Below are positions 14,646 to 23,391 of a stretch of DNA of 64,000 nt, piece by piece; within the stretch, counting starts at the first letter, position 1; the number at the start of each line of letters is the position of its first letter. The position numbers and the translations under genes were made by a program. This stretch comes from Sulfitobacter sp043557345 (GTDB taxonomy: Bacteria; Pseudomonadota; Alphaproteobacteria; Rhodobacterales; Rhodobacteraceae), in contig NZ_JBIFFV010000004.1 of the NCBI RefSeq assembly GCF_043557345.1, positions 124,001 to 188,000 of the forward strand, given 5' to 3'. The notes under the pieces were generated by a model. That model saw only the letters and a list, made by a program, of their open reading frames with translations, searched no databases and was not told where the DNA came from.

Positions 14646-15256
14646 TTCTTTTCAATCAGATATACGGTAGACTTCATGTCGATCCCGGGCAGGTGCGGCC
14701 CTTCCTCGGCAAAGAGGAGGATTGCCGCGCCGCAATCGGTCCATTCGTGGATCATGCCCAAAGCGCCGCGATCTTCCAGTGCCTTTTCGTTGAGTGAAAA
14801 TAGTAACTTACCGCCCTTTGCTAATCCATGCATCAGCGTATCGAAAAGGGTGATCGGGGCCGCACCGGGGCCGATCACGCCGATGGCGCTGATCGCGGCA
14901 TAAGCGCCGGGCGCGAAGGGGAGTGGCGCGTCAACGTCGAGTTCTAACAGGTTGCGGTATATGCTTTTTCTGCGCGCTTCCGCCAGCATGGCGGCGGATA
15001 CATCGCCGCCGTCAATGGTGGTGAAGCCCGCCTGTTTCAGCGCCGCGCCGGACAGCCCGGTGCCGCAGCCGATGTCGAAGATCGGCAGGTCTTTGTCGTC
15101 GAGAAATTCGGCGAGCGTGGCAGCGGCGCGGTCGGGCGTGGCGTAGCCCTGCGCCTTGATGTCCTCGTCATAGCTGCGCGCCCATTCGTCATAGAGGCTG
15201 CGGATCACCTTCGTGTCCCGCGCCGCGTAGGCCTTGTCAAAGAAATGCTGTGTCAT
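14642..15256 (-). CDS. Class I SAM-dependent methyltransferase
   Basis: A 204-residue methyltransferase with the SAM-binding motif PIFDIGCGTGLSGAAL at about residue 57 and the acidic motif II region (DGGDVSAAMLAEA). The N-terminal helix (SLYDEWARSYDEDIKAQGY) is typical of small-molecule methyltransferases. It is translationally coupled to gluQ, but the substrate cannot be told from the sequence. Confidence 0.8.
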   Translation of the reverse strand: MTQHFFDKAYAARDTKVIRSLYDEWARSYDEDIKAQGYATPDRAAATLAEFLDDKDLPIFDIGCGTGLSGAALKQAGFTTIDGGDVSAAMLAEARRKSIYRNLLELDVDAPLPFAPGAYAAISAIGVIGPGAAPITLFDTLMHGLAKGGKLLFSLNEKALEDRGALGMIHEWTDCGAAILLFAEEGPHLPGIDMKSTVYLIEKN

Positions 15257-15309
15257 CCCCCTAGGATATGGGGGATGGGCGCGAGGATCCAGCGTTAACC
15301 CCGGTCGCG

Positions 15310-16650
15310 TTAACCTTGATCAAGCCATGCCTGCCAATCGGCCTTTGCGCGATCGGTATAGGCTTTGTAGCGGTCCTTGCGGCCCCGGCGGCCCGATTTC
15401 AGCCCTTCGACCGGGGGGAAAAGGCCGAAGTTCACGTTCATCGGCTGGAAGGTCTTTGCCTCCGCGCCGCCGGTGATATGGGTGATCAGCGCGCCCATTG
15501 CGGTGCTGTCGGGCGGGGTGGGCAGGCTGCCGCCTTTGATTTCGGCGGCGGCCATGCGGCCCGCCAGCAGGCCCATGGCGGCGCTTTCGACATAGCCTTC
15601 GACACCGGTGATCTGACCCGCAAAGCGGATATTGTCGCGGCTGCGCAGGCGCATCTGGTCGTCAAGCAGTGTCGGCGAGTTGATGAAGGAGTTCCGGTGG
15701 ATGCCGCCCAAGCGGGCGAAGCGTGCATTTTCGAGCCCCGGAATGCGTTTGAAAACATTCGTTTGCGCGCCGTACTTCATCTTGGTCTGGAAGCCGACGA
15801 TATTGTAAAGCGTGCCCAGTTTGTTGTCGCGGCGCAGTTGCACGACGGCATGGGCCTTGACCTCGGGCTGGTGCGGATTGGTCAGCCCCACGGGTTTCAT
15901 CGGGCCATGGCGCAGGGTTTCGCGGCCCCGTTCGGCCATGACTTCGATGGGCAGGCAGCCGTCGAAATAGCCTGCGGTTTCGCCCTCGCGGAACTCGGTT
16001 TTATCGGCGGCCAGAAGCGCGTCGATGAAATCGTCGTATTGCTCTTTGTCCATCGGGCAGTTGAGGTAAGCGGTGCGCTCTTCCTCGGTCTCGCCCTTGT
16101 CATAGCGCGACTGCATCCAGGCTTTGGACATGTCGATGCTGTCGAAATAGACGATGGGTGCGATGGCGTCGAAAAAGGCCAGCGCCTCGGCGCCGGTTTC
16201 GGCCGCGATGGCTTCGGCGAGCTTGCCAGAGGTCAGCGGACCGGTGGCGATGATCCATTTGCCATCGCGCGGCAGTTCGGTGATCTCGCCATATTCCACG
16301 GTGATATTGGGGTGGGCGAGCAGCGTGTCGGTGACGCTCTGCGCGAAGGGGTCGCGGTCTACCGCCAATGCGCCGCCTGCGGGCAGGCGGTTCTTGTCGG
16401 CGCAGGCCATGATCAGCCCATCGGCGGCGCGCATTTCCCAATGCAGCAGGCCCACGGCGTTCTGTTCGTCATCATCCGAGCGGAAGGAGTTGGAGCAGAC
16501 CATCTCGCCCAGAAGCCCGGTTTGGTGGGCGAAGGTTTCGACCTTGGGGCGCATTTCGTGGATCACGACCTTCACGCCCGCGTTCGCCGCTTGCCAAGCC
16601 GCCTCTGATCCGGCCATGCCGCCGCCGATGATGTGCAATGTATCTGTCAT
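15310..16650 (-). CDS. trmFO: Folate-dependent tRNA m5U54 methyltransferase
   Basis: A 446-residue flavoprotein that makes 5-methyluridine at position 54 of tRNA using methylenetetrahydrofolate. The FAD-binding GxGxxG is in IIGGGMAGSEAAWQ near the N-terminus, and CSNSFRSDD and the GTLYNIVGFQTKMKYGAQ block are typical of TrmFO. The start MTDTLHI is chosen over an in-frame start 14 codons upstream. The length is standard. Confidence 0.94.
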   Translation of the reverse strand: MTDTLHIIGGGMAGSEAAWQAANAGVKVVIHEMRPKVETFAHQTGLLGEMVCSNSFRSDDDEQNAVGLLHWEMRAADGLIMACADKNRLPAGGALAVDRDPFAQSVTDTLLAHPNITVEYGEITELPRDGKWIIATGPLTSGKLAEAIAAETGAEALAFFDAIAPIVYFDSIDMSKAWMQSRYDKGETEEERTAYLNCPMDKEQYDDFIDALLAADKTEFREGETAGYFDGCLPIEVMAERGRETLRHGPMKPVGLTNPHQPEVKAHAVVQLRRDNKLGTLYNIVGFQTKMKYGAQTNVFKRIPGLENARFARLGGIHRNSFINSPTLLDDQMRLRSRDNIRFAGQITGVEGYVESAAMGLLAGRMAAAEIKGGSLPTPPDSTAMGALITHITGGAEAKTFQPMNVNFGLFPPVEGLKSGRRGRKDRYKAYTDRAKADWQAWLDQG

Positions 16651-16724
16651 GGGGGCGATGTAGGGCAGGGCAGCGTCGCACGCAACAGGCAAGAGGGCGC
16701 GATGAGGCTGCGGGAGAGGAATGG

Positions 16725-16803
16725 TTTTGGGGTCGCCGCTGCGGGAATGGTCGGTCAGTGAGAGGCTGACCCGGAGGGACCTTCCGCCCGCGGCGACCCA
16801 AAA
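16725..16803. repeat. 79-nt long imperfect palindrome in intergenic region
   Basis: The outer arms TTTTGGGGTCGCCGC (16725) and GCGGCGACCCAAAA (16790) pair with one bulge. Inner GGAATGGTC/GGACCTTCC and GGTCAG/CTGACC stems (16753/16766) continue the fold, so nearly the whole element can form one cruciform or hairpin. It lies between the enoyl-CoA hydratase and trmFO genes. It lacks a clear U-tract on either strand, so it is not a simple terminator. A palindromic repeat element or structured RNA is more likely. Confidence 0.65.
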
Positions 16804-16899
16804 TCATCAGGGTTTCTAAGCCCTAACATAACCATGCCGTGATTTTGCCAGATTTGCCAGCCCCAGCGTGGCAACAAAGCCTAACGGTTTTGGAAACAA

Positions 16900-17685
16900 T
16901 CATTGGGGCCAATCGGGGCGGCGTTTTTCCAAGAAGGCGTCGATGCCTTCGCGCGTTTCGGCCTCAAGCATGTTGCGGACCATGACCTCGCCCGTAAAGG
17001 CGTAGGCCTGTTCGCTGGGCATCTGCATCTGTTGGTAGAAGGCACCTTTGCCATGGGCGACGGCGGTGCCGAGTTTGGCGGCGATCTTCTCGGCCAGCGC
17101 CTCGGTCTCTTGGGCCAGTTGGTTGCCCGGTACGGCGCGGTTGATCAGGCCCAGTTCAGCGGCGCGGGGGGCGGAGATGAACTCTCCGGAAGCGAGCATC
17201 TCGAACGCCTGTTTGCCCGGAATGCTGCGGGTCAGGGCGACCATGGGGGTCGAGCAAAAGAGGCCGATGTTCACGCCGTTGACCCCAAAGCGGCAGTCAT
17301 CCGTGGCAATGGCCAGATCGCAGGTGGCGACAAGCTGGCAGCCCGCGGCGGTGGCGATGCCGTGTACTTGGGCGATGACCGGTTGCGGCAGGCTTTGGAT
17401 GCGGGCCATCAGGGCGGCGCAGCGGTCGAAAAGGTCTTTGAAGGCGGCGGCTCCGCCGTCTTCGGCTTGGCGCATGGCGGTCATCTGGCGCAGATCGTGC
17501 CCTGCGCAGAAGGCTTTGCCTGCGCCCGACAGGATGATGACCCGCGTGGTGCGGTCTTGGGCCAATTGGTCGAAACGCGCGTGCAGGGCGGCCAGCATTT
17601 CATCCGACAGCGCGTTCAGCCGCTCGGGGGCGTTCATGCGCAGGTGGGTCACCGGCCCGCGTGCCGTAACGTCAAGAATTGCCAC
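16900..17685 (-). CDS. Enoyl-CoA hydratase/isomerase family protein
   Basis: A 261-residue crotonase-fold enzyme. It has the oxyanion-hole segment KAFCAGHDLRQM and HGIATAAGCQLVATCDLAIA, followed by FGVNGVNIGLFCSTPMVALT. The glutamate usually expected in the second catalytic position is not obvious, so the exact reaction (hydration, isomerisation or hydrolysis) is open. It is divergent from the thioesterase gene at 17744, which suggests acyl-CoA metabolism. Confidence 0.85.
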   Translation of the reverse strand: MAILDVTARGPVTHLRMNAPERLNALSDEMLAALHARFDQLAQDRTTRVIILSGAGKAFCAGHDLRQMTAMRQAEDGGAAAFKDLFDRCAALMARIQSLPQPVIAQVHGIATAAGCQLVATCDLAIATDDCRFGVNGVNIGLFCSTPMVALTRSIPGKQAFEMLASGEFISAPRAAELGLINRAVPGNQLAQETEALAEKIAAKLGTAVAHGKGAFYQQMQMPSEQAYAFTGEVMVRNMLEAETREGIDAFLEKRRPDWPQ

Positions 17686-17743
17686 CTTGCCCTCCCCGGT
17701 TGATCACGCCAACGTTACGCCGAGGACAGCAGGGAGGACAAGT

Positions 17744-18172
17744 ATGGCCGTGGTGATGGATGCGGAGGCGTTGGAGGCCTTCATGCGGGAGGTGTTCGAT
17801 CAGGTGGCGGATGATTTCGCCGTGGATCATGTGGCCGAGAACGAGATCACCATGCGTCTGTTGACCAGCCGTCGCCACCTGCGCCCCGGAGGCACCGTTT
17901 CGGGGCCGTCGATGTTCGCGCTTGCGGATGTCTCGGCCTATCTGGTGACGCTGGCGATGATCGGCCCCAAGGCGTTGGCGGTGACGACGAATTGCTCGAT
18001 AGATTTCATGCGCAAACCGTTGGCGGATGTGCCGCTGGTGGCTCATGCCAAGCTGCTGAAGCTGGGGCGGCAGCTGTCGGTGACGGATGTGTTGATCTAT
18101 TCCGAAGGGTCGGACAAGCCGGTGGCGCGGGCCGGGCTGACCTATGCGATTCCGCCTGCGTCAATGGGGTGA
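17744..18172 (+). CDS. PaaI-type hotdog thioesterase
   Basis: A 142-residue hotdog-fold protein with RPGGTVSGPSMFALADVSAY as the central helix region and TTNCSIDFMRKPL following, as in PaaI/YdiI acyl-CoA thioesterases. The start at 17744 is preceded by AGGGAGGACAAGT. It probably hydrolyses acyl-CoA. It is divergently arranged with an enoyl-CoA hydratase. Confidence 0.82.
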   Translation: MAVVMDAEALEAFMREVFDQVADDFAVDHVAENEITMRLLTSRRHLRPGGTVSGPSMFALADVSAYLVTLAMIGPKALAVTTNCSIDFMRKPLADVPLVAHAKLLKLGRQLSVTDVLIYSEGSDKPVARAGLTYAIPPASMG

Positions 18173-18366
18173 GGGGCTGAGTTTAGGGCCAGCGCCTGAC
18201 CGTGGGGTGGCGATTGCGACGCCGGTCCATGCCACTTTAGGGCGCAGCCGTGATGCGCCTTATCGCAGAAGCGCCCAGCCTCACCAAATCGCCAGCCCGC
18301 CGGGACGGGCAGGCGATGGCCCGGTGCCTGCTGCTTGATTCCGGGCCGAGGAATTCTCAGAGGCCA

Positions 18367-18395
18367 CAAAAAAGGGCCGGGAAAACCCGGCCCGA
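18367..18395 (-). terminator. Terminator of DUF1127 gene
   Basis: On the minus strand GGGCCGGG-TTTT-CCCGGCCC is followed by a run of seven Ts (A-run at 18367-18373 on the plus strand). It stands about 30 bp past the stop of the DUF1127 gene. The rest of 18173-18425 shows no gene. Confidence 0.85.
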
Positions 18396-18425
18396 GGAAG
18401 AGGTCTGGCAGCCGCCACAGGGAAG

Positions 18426-18656
18426 CTACGCCTGCCAGAACACGCGGGAAGCCTCGGCTGAGGCTTGTTCCGGTGTAAGTCCCGCATCTTCAAGCTCCCA
18501 AGGTTCGAGCGCGGCAAGCGCGATCCGGGTACGTCGGCGGGCCGCCCATGTGGTCACGACCGCCGCAAAGCGCAGCGCAATCACCGCAGGGACCGGCAGG
18601 GCGCGGTATGTCATCAATGTCATTGCATCAGCGGTAAGGGGGCGTGCCCGTGTCAT
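18426..18656 (-). CDS. DUF1127 small protein
   Basis: A 76-residue protein. The C-terminal half carries the DUF1127 signature (RTRIALAALEPWELEDAGLT, then EASRVFW), and an N-terminal hydrophobic helix lies around residues 18-38. The start at 18656 has AAGGAG upstream. DUF1127 proteins are short, often stress- or phosphate-linked regulators, and some bind RNA. It is divergent from a MocR regulator with shared operator repeats, so that regulator is its likely controller. Confidence 0.8.
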   Translation of the reverse strand: MTRARPLTADAMTLMTYRALPVPAVIALRFAAVVTTWAARRRTRIALAALEPWELEDAGLTPEQASAEASRVFWQA

Positions 18657-18670
18657 GGGGGAACTCCTTG

Positions 18671-18780
18671 AAATTGTATTGACGAAATTGTATTGACACA
18701 AAGTGTAGATTATCTACAGGTGCAACGGTACAAAGCGCGATACAATTTGACCACAGGAATATTGTAATGGGTACAATTTG
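18671..18780. promoter_or_regulatory. Operator array between DUF1127 gene and MocR gene
   Basis: AAATTGTATTGAC occurs twice in tandem (18671 and 18685, 14-bp period). Reverse-oriented TACAATTT occurs at 18741 and again at 18772, inside the first codons of the MocR gene. Between them is a perfect 7-bp-arm palindrome TGTAGAT-T-ATCTACA (18704-18718). MocR/GntR proteins bind direct repeats and inverted repeats of this size, so autoregulation and control of the DUF1127 gene are likely. Confidence 0.65.
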
Positions 18781-20182
18781 GCAGCCGACGCTGGCCGAGG
18801 GGCAGGGGCCGAAGTACAAGCTCGTCGCGCTGACCATCCGGCAGGGGATCAACTCAGGCGCTCTGGCGGTGGGGGATAAGCTGCCGCCGGTGCGAGAGCT
18901 GGCGTGGCAATTGGGGATCACTCCCGGCACCGTGGCGCGGGCCTATACCATCCTCACCGATGAGGGTCTGTTGGAGGCCGAGGTGGGCCGTGGCACCTTT
19001 GTCGCCCCGCCGCAGGCGGCCATTCGTGAGGATGTCTGGAACCGCGAACAGGACAGCTGGATCAAGGAGTTGGAGGTCGCCGACACCGATGCGGTCAGCC
19101 TCTTTAGTCCGCGGCTGCCGGACATGGGGCAGGTGGCGCTGATCCGCAGCGCCCTGCGGCAGGTGGCGGATGTGCCGGGCGAAGACCTGATGAATTATCC
19201 CACCCGTGACGCCTATGCCCCGGTGCGGCAGGCGGTGGTCGACTGGCTGTCGCATCTCGCGCTCGGGCCGTTGAACGAACGAGACGTCGTGCTTTCGCAC
19301 GGCGGGCAGAGTGGGATTGTATTGGTACTGCAAGCGATCCTCTCCGGCCCAAAGCCGGTGATGCTGGTTGAAGACCTCTCCTACGCCGGGTTTCGCCGCG
19401 CGGCGGAGGTGCTGCGCGCCGAGGTGGTCGGCGTGGCAATGGATGCAGACGGCGTTCTGCCTGAGGCGCTGGACAAGGCCGCGCGCGACAGCGGGGCGCA
19501 GGTCTTTTGCACAACGCCAGAGGTGCATAACCCCACCGGCAGCCACACCAGCCTTGAGCGGCGGCGCGCGCTGTTAAAAGTCGCCAAACGGCATGGGTTG
19601 GAGATCCTGGAGGATGATTGCTACCGCATGGGGCTCGCCCGCGCGCCGAGCTATCGCTCGCTCTGGCCGGAACATGTCTGGCATGTCTCTTCGATCTCAA
19701 AGGAATTGACGCCCGCCCTGCGCGTCGGCTTTGCGCTGGCCCCGGCGGGGCGCTCGGCGGATCTGCGGCGGGTGGCGGAATACGGGTATTTCGGCCTTGC
19801 CCGGCCCTTGGCCGAGGCGACGCGGATCCTCCTGACCGACCCGCGGCTCAAGGCGATCTGCGCGGATATTCGCGAAAGACTGGCGGAATATGTCGAAGTG
19901 GCGGTGAACCATCTGGGCGGCCACGATTTGGAATGGTCGCGCGATGTGCCCTTCCTCTGGCTGCAACTGCCGCCGGGGTGGCGGGCCGCCGGGTTCTGCC
20001 GCGCAGCAGAGGCGCAGGGCGTGCAGATCCGCTCGGCCGATGAATTCGCCCTGCGCGATGGCCGCGCGCCTCATGCGGTGCGCATCGCGGTGAACGCCCA
20101 TGTCTCCCTGCGCTCTTTCGAGGCGGCGATGCAGCGGCTGCGCTGCCTTCTGGACAATCCACCGGAGCAGATCAGCGTATAG
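18767..20182 (+). CDS. MocR-type transcription regulator (GntR-aminotransferase fusion)
   Basis: A 471-residue fusion. The N-terminal GntR winged helix covers about residues 15-82 (GDKLPPVRELAWQLGITPGT). The rest is a fold-type I aminotransferase-like domain with the PLP lysine in SSISKELTPALRVGFA and the TPEVHNPTGSHTS block. Such proteins sense PLP or an amino compound and usually regulate a divergent gene, here the DUF1127 gene. The ligand is unknown. Confidence 0.88.
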   Translation: MGTIWQPTLAEGQGPKYKLVALTIRQGINSGALAVGDKLPPVRELAWQLGITPGTVARAYTILTDEGLLEAEVGRGTFVAPPQAAIREDVWNREQDSWIKELEVADTDAVSLFSPRLPDMGQVALIRSALRQVADVPGEDLMNYPTRDAYAPVRQAVVDWLSHLALGPLNERDVVLSHGGQSGIVLVLQAILSGPKPVMLVEDLSYAGFRRAAEVLRAEVVGVAMDADGVLPEALDKAARDSGAQVFCTTPEVHNPTGSHTSLERRRALLKVAKRHGLEILEDDCYRMGLARAPSYRSLWPEHVWHVSSISKELTPALRVGFALAPAGRSADLRRVAEYGYFGLARPLAEATRILLTDPRLKAICADIRERLAEYVEVAVNHLGGHDLEWSRDVPFLWLQLPPGWRAAGFCRAAEAQGVQIRSADEFALRDGRAPHAVRIAVNAHVSLRSFEAAMQRLRCLLDNPPEQISV

Positions 20183-20252
20183 AAATATGGGGTATTATTA
20201 TACCTAAATCACAACGCATTGTTTTGGCTTGAAAAATCACAGTTTACGACGC

Positions 20253-20280
20253 TTGACCCGGCGATGCAGGTGTTTATAAC
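20253..20280 (+). promoter_or_regulatory. Promoter of rplM-rpsI
   Basis: TTGACC at 20253 and TATAAC at 20275, 16 bp apart, lie about 60 bp before the rplM start and match the sigma70 consensus well. Confidence 0.6.
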
Positions 20281-20342
20281 GCCTCCATCAGACACCGGGC
20301 GGGGAATCCTCGTTCCGACCAACCTCAAACGGGAATTCATCC

Positions 20343-20804
20343 ATGAAAACCTTTTCTGCGACACCGGCAGATATCGACAAGAAATGGATCATCATCGACG
20401 CCGAAGGCGTCGTGCTGGGCCGTCTCGCCTCGATCGTTGCCATGCGCCTGCGCGGCAAGCACAAGCCGTCCTTCACGCCGCATATGGATTGCGGCGACAA
20501 CGTGATCGTCATCAACGCCGACAAGGTGCAGATGACCGGCAAGAAGCGCGAAGAGCACTTCTACTGGCACACCGGCCACCCCGGTGGCATCAAATCGCGC
20601 ACCAAGGCACAGATCCTCGAAGGCGCGCATCCTGAGCGTGTTGTGACCCAAGCGGTCAAGCGCATGCTGCCCGGCAATCGCCTGAGCCGCCAGATCATGA
20701 CCAACCTGCGCGTCTATGCAGGTAGCGAACACCCCCATGAGGCGCAGAGCCCCGAAGTTCTGGATGTCAAATCCTTGAACAAGAAAAACACGCGGAGTGC
20801 ATGA
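20343..20804 (+). CDS. rplM: 50S ribosomal protein L13
   Basis: A 153-residue ribosomal protein, recognised from KKWIIIDAEGVVLGRLAS, the RGKHKPSFTPHMDCGD block and the conserved HPERVVTQAVKRMLP. It is an early assembly protein of the large subunit. The C-terminus extends slightly past the classic L13 (EVLDVKSLNKKNTRSA). It overlaps rpsI in an ATGA. Confidence 0.98.
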   Translation: MKTFSATPADIDKKWIIIDAEGVVLGRLASIVAMRLRGKHKPSFTPHMDCGDNVIVINADKVQMTGKKREEHFYWHTGHPGGIKSRTKAQILEGAHPERVVTQAVKRMLPGNRLSRQIMTNLRVYAGSEHPHEAQSPEVLDVKSLNKKNTRSA

Positions 20805-21307
20805 GCATGGCTGACGAAATCAAATCCCTCGACGGTCTGGAAGCAGCCGTGACCGACAACATCGGCGGCGTGCAGGGCACCGAGACCGAAGTGACCCCCC
20901 GTGAGCCGGTTCGTGACGAACTGGGCCGCGCCTATGCCACCGGCAAGCGTAAAGACGCAGTCGCCCGCGTTTGGATCAAGCCGGGCTCCGGCAAGGTCAT
21001 CGTGAACGGCAAGCCGCAGAACGAATACTTCGCGCGCCCCGTGCAGCAGCTGATCCTCGCCCAGCCTTTCGGCATCACCAACACCGAAGGCCAGTTCGAC
21101 GTGATCGCGACTGTCAAAGGCGGCGGTCTGTCCGGTCAAGCGGGCGCGGTCAAGCACGGCATCTCCAAAGCCCTGCAACTCTACGATCCCTCCCTGCGCG
21201 GTGCGCTGAAAGCGGCAGGCTTCCTGACCCGCGACAGCCGTGTCGTCGAGCGTAAGAAATACGGTAAGGCCAAAGCGCGCCGGAGCTTCCAGTTCTCCAA
21301 GCGTTAA
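20801..21307 (+). CDS. rpsI: 30S ribosomal protein S9
   Basis: A 168-residue protein. The C-terminal ~130 residues are classic S9: GRAYATGKRKDAVARVW, GGGLSGQAGAVKHGISKAL and the basic tail ending KRSF-like (RRSFQFSKR), which reaches the P-site tRNA. The N-terminal ~35 residues are an acidic extension often seen in alphaproteobacteria. It starts in the rplM stop. Confidence 0.98.
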   Translation: MSMADEIKSLDGLEAAVTDNIGGVQGTETEVTPREPVRDELGRAYATGKRKDAVARVWIKPGSGKVIVNGKPQNEYFARPVQQLILAQPFGITNTEGQFDVIATVKGGGLSGQAGAVKHGISKALQLYDPSLRGALKAAGFLTRDSRVVERKKYGKAKARRSFQFSKR

Positions 21308-21329
21308 GCTTACCGGTCATATTCTGCGA

Positions 21330-21358
21330 AAGGGCTGCCCTCCGGGGTGGCCCTTTTT
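21330..21358 (+). terminator. Terminator of rplM-rpsI
   Basis: AAGGGC and GCCCTT arms with an inner CCC/GGG pairing, followed by five Ts, lie about 25 bp after the rpsI stop. Confidence 0.85.
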
Positions 21359-21391
21359 CGTTGCGGTGGGCAGGGTCGGCCGCGGCACATG

Positions 21392-21424
21392 AAAAAGGCC
21401 GCCGCGGTCTCCCGCAGCGGCCTT
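21392..21424 (-). terminator. Terminator of porin-like gene
   Basis: On the minus strand AAGGCCGC and GCGGCCTT arms with inner CGG pairs are followed by TTTTT. It lies about 30 bp past the stop of the gene at 21456. Confidence 0.8.
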
Positions 21425-21455
21425 AGGGTCGGATCGCTTCTGATCCTAAAGCGGC

Positions 21456-22145
21456 TCAGCCGCCGATTTCGTAGCTTACGGTGAAGCCCAACACGCCGTC
21501 GCCATCGTTGGTGTCTTCGTAGAGCGCTTCGAAGGAGACGCCATCGCCGAAGTCATAAACGGCACCGGCTTCGGCATAGATGTTGTCGTCGCGGTCGCTG
21601 TTGCCGATGAGGCCAACGGCGGTCCAACGCTCGGACAGGGGCGCTTCAAACGCGACTTCCTGATCGCTTTCGCCAGTGTCGGGGTCGATGATCACGGCGA
21701 ATGCGCCCGAGGCGTCACGCCCGATGGGGAAGCCCAGCGTCGCTGTGATCTCTTCGCTGTGATCTTTGGAATCGTTCAGCCAGATGTAGCCATAGGTCAG
21801 ATCCCAGCTGAGATCCTGACCGAATTCCGCGCCGTAGCCGAGGTTCGCTTCGAATTCGACGTCATCGGTGGGGTCTTGGTAAAGCGATGTTGCGCTCAGC
21901 CCGGTGTGGAAGCCGCCGTAGGTCAACTCGACGAAGCCTTCGACTTCGTTTTCGAGGTGATCGAAGTCATCCGACGTGTTGAACCGTGTCGCGGCAGAGA
22001 CGCCAGCGGTCCAGCCAAGCATGGAGGTCATGCTGCGGTCTTCGATGACCGGGTCGAAACCGGTGGTGACGTTTTCCTGCGCATAGGCAGCAGAAGAGAG
22101 CAGCCCGGCGGTAAGGCCGAACCCGATAAGATGTTTGATATTCAT
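21456..22145 (-). CDS. TorF-type putative outer membrane porin
   Basis: A 229-residue protein. It has a cleavable signal peptide (about residues 1-22, ending SSAAYA), then an acidic, strand-rich region of alternating aromatic/hydrophobic and polar residues, a beta-barrel pattern. The final residues (GVLGFTVSYEIGG) resemble the last strand. It fits the Gcw_chp/TorF family of small putative porins; the transported substrate is unknown. Confidence 0.7.
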   Translation of the reverse strand: MNIKHLIGFGLTAGLLSSAAYAQENVTTGFDPVIEDRSMTSMLGWTAGVSAATRFNTSDDFDHLENEVEGFVELTYGGFHTGLSATSLYQDPTDDVEFEANLGYGAEFGQDLSWDLTYGYIWLNDSKDHSEEITATLGFPIGRDASGAFAVIIDPDTGESDQEVAFEAPLSERWTAVGLIGNSDRDDNIYAEAGAVYDFGDGVSFEALYEDTNDGDGVLGFTVSYEIGG

Positions 22146-22383
22146 GGCATTTGCCTAGTTTTGGACCGTGGCTTGTCTGCGACTGGCGAGGTCAGGTTGT
22201 GAAGGCTTCTGGGATAGGGCGCCCACCGGGGGGCGGCAAGACCGGATTGCGCATATCTGGCATGCGTTAGAACATAACATTGTGATCAATGGAAATTTCG
22301 CCCAAGCCGTTGGTTTTTCTGGGGCGACGTGGTTCCGGGCGGGGCTGTGCCTGCCTATATCGGTCCCAACACAGGAGACAGTC

Positions 22384-23379
22384 ATGCAGTATTCAGTTCT
22401 CGACCTTGCGCCCGTGCCCGAAGGGTCGGACACCCCCACCGCCATCGCCAATTCCGTTGCTTTGGCACAACTGGCCGAGGCCAAGGGCTATCACCGGTTT
22501 TGGATGGCGGAGCATCACAACATGCCCGGCATCGCTTCGGCGGCGACCTCGGTTCTGCTGGGGCATGTGGCGGATCACACGAAAGAGATTCGCGTCGGCG
22601 CGGGCGGGGTGATGCTGCCCAACCATGCGCCCTTGGCCATTGCCGAACAGTTCGGCACGCTGGCGGCGATTCATGGCGACCGGATCGATCTGGGGCTGGG
22701 CCGCGCGCCGGGCGGAGATCAGGCGGTGATGCGCGCGATGCGCCGGGGCATGAGCGCGGGCGACCAGTTTCCCGATGACGTGGCCGAGTTGATGGCCTAT
22801 CTGGGCGCCCCCGATCCCCGCGCGCCGGTCCGCGCCCATCCGGGTGAGGGGACGCATGTGCCGATCTGGATCCTCGGTTCTTCGCTCTATGGCGCGCAAC
22901 TGGCAGCGCATTTCGGGCTGCCCTATGCCTTTGCCTCGCATTTCGCGCCGGATGCGTTGGAAGAGGCCACGGCGATCTACCGCCGGGATTTCAAACCGTC
23001 CGAAGCCTGCCCGAAGCCGCGCTTTATGCTGGCGGTGAACGTCTTTGCCGCCGACACGGATGAGGAGGGCGCTTACCTGCGGACCACCATGCAGCAGGCA
23101 TTCGCCCGTCTGCGCACAGGCCGCCCCGGCAAGCTGCCGGCCCCGGTGCGTGACATCGACGCCGAGATCGGCGCGGGCCTGCGCCAAGGGGTCGACCACG
23201 CGCTGCGAATCTCTACCGTGGGCAGCCCTGAGACGGTGAAACGCCAGCTTGAGACGCTGATCGCGCAGCATCGCCCCGATGAGTTGATCCTGACCGGGCA
23301 GATCCACGATCACAGCGCAAGGCTGCGCTCGTTCGAGATTGCGGCGGATGTTTTGCAGGAGATGAAAGTGGCGGCCTAA
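22384..23379 (+). CDS. Luciferase-like flavin monooxygenase (MsnO8 type)
   Basis: A 331-residue TIM-barrel protein. MQYSVLDLAPVPEG at the start, FWMAEHHNMPGIASAA and RVGAGGVMLPNHAPLAIAEQ are standard for LLM-class oxidoreductases, with DLGLGRAPGGDQ in the middle. FMNH2-dependent oxidation is implied, substrate unknown. The start follows CAGGAGACAGTC; an upstream in-frame extension has no support. It converges on the TetR gene. Confidence 0.85.
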   Translation: MQYSVLDLAPVPEGSDTPTAIANSVALAQLAEAKGYHRFWMAEHHNMPGIASAATSVLLGHVADHTKEIRVGAGGVMLPNHAPLAIAEQFGTLAAIHGDRIDLGLGRAPGGDQAVMRAMRRGMSAGDQFPDDVAELMAYLGAPDPRAPVRAHPGEGTHVPIWILGSSLYGAQLAAHFGLPYAFASHFAPDALEEATAIYRRDFKPSEACPKPRFMLAVNVFAADTDEEGAYLRTTMQQAFARLRTGRPGKLPAPVRDIDAEIGAGLRQGVDHALRISTVGSPETVKRQLETLIAQHRPDELILTGQIHDHSARLRSFEIAADVLQEMKVAA

Positions 23380-23391
23380 GGGCCGCCGCCC

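Noticed and set aside
18142..18369. Minus-strand frame between the thioesterase and DUF1127 genes
   Set aside because: It lies past the DUF1127 terminator, has no ribosome site and looks like random GC-rich coding.
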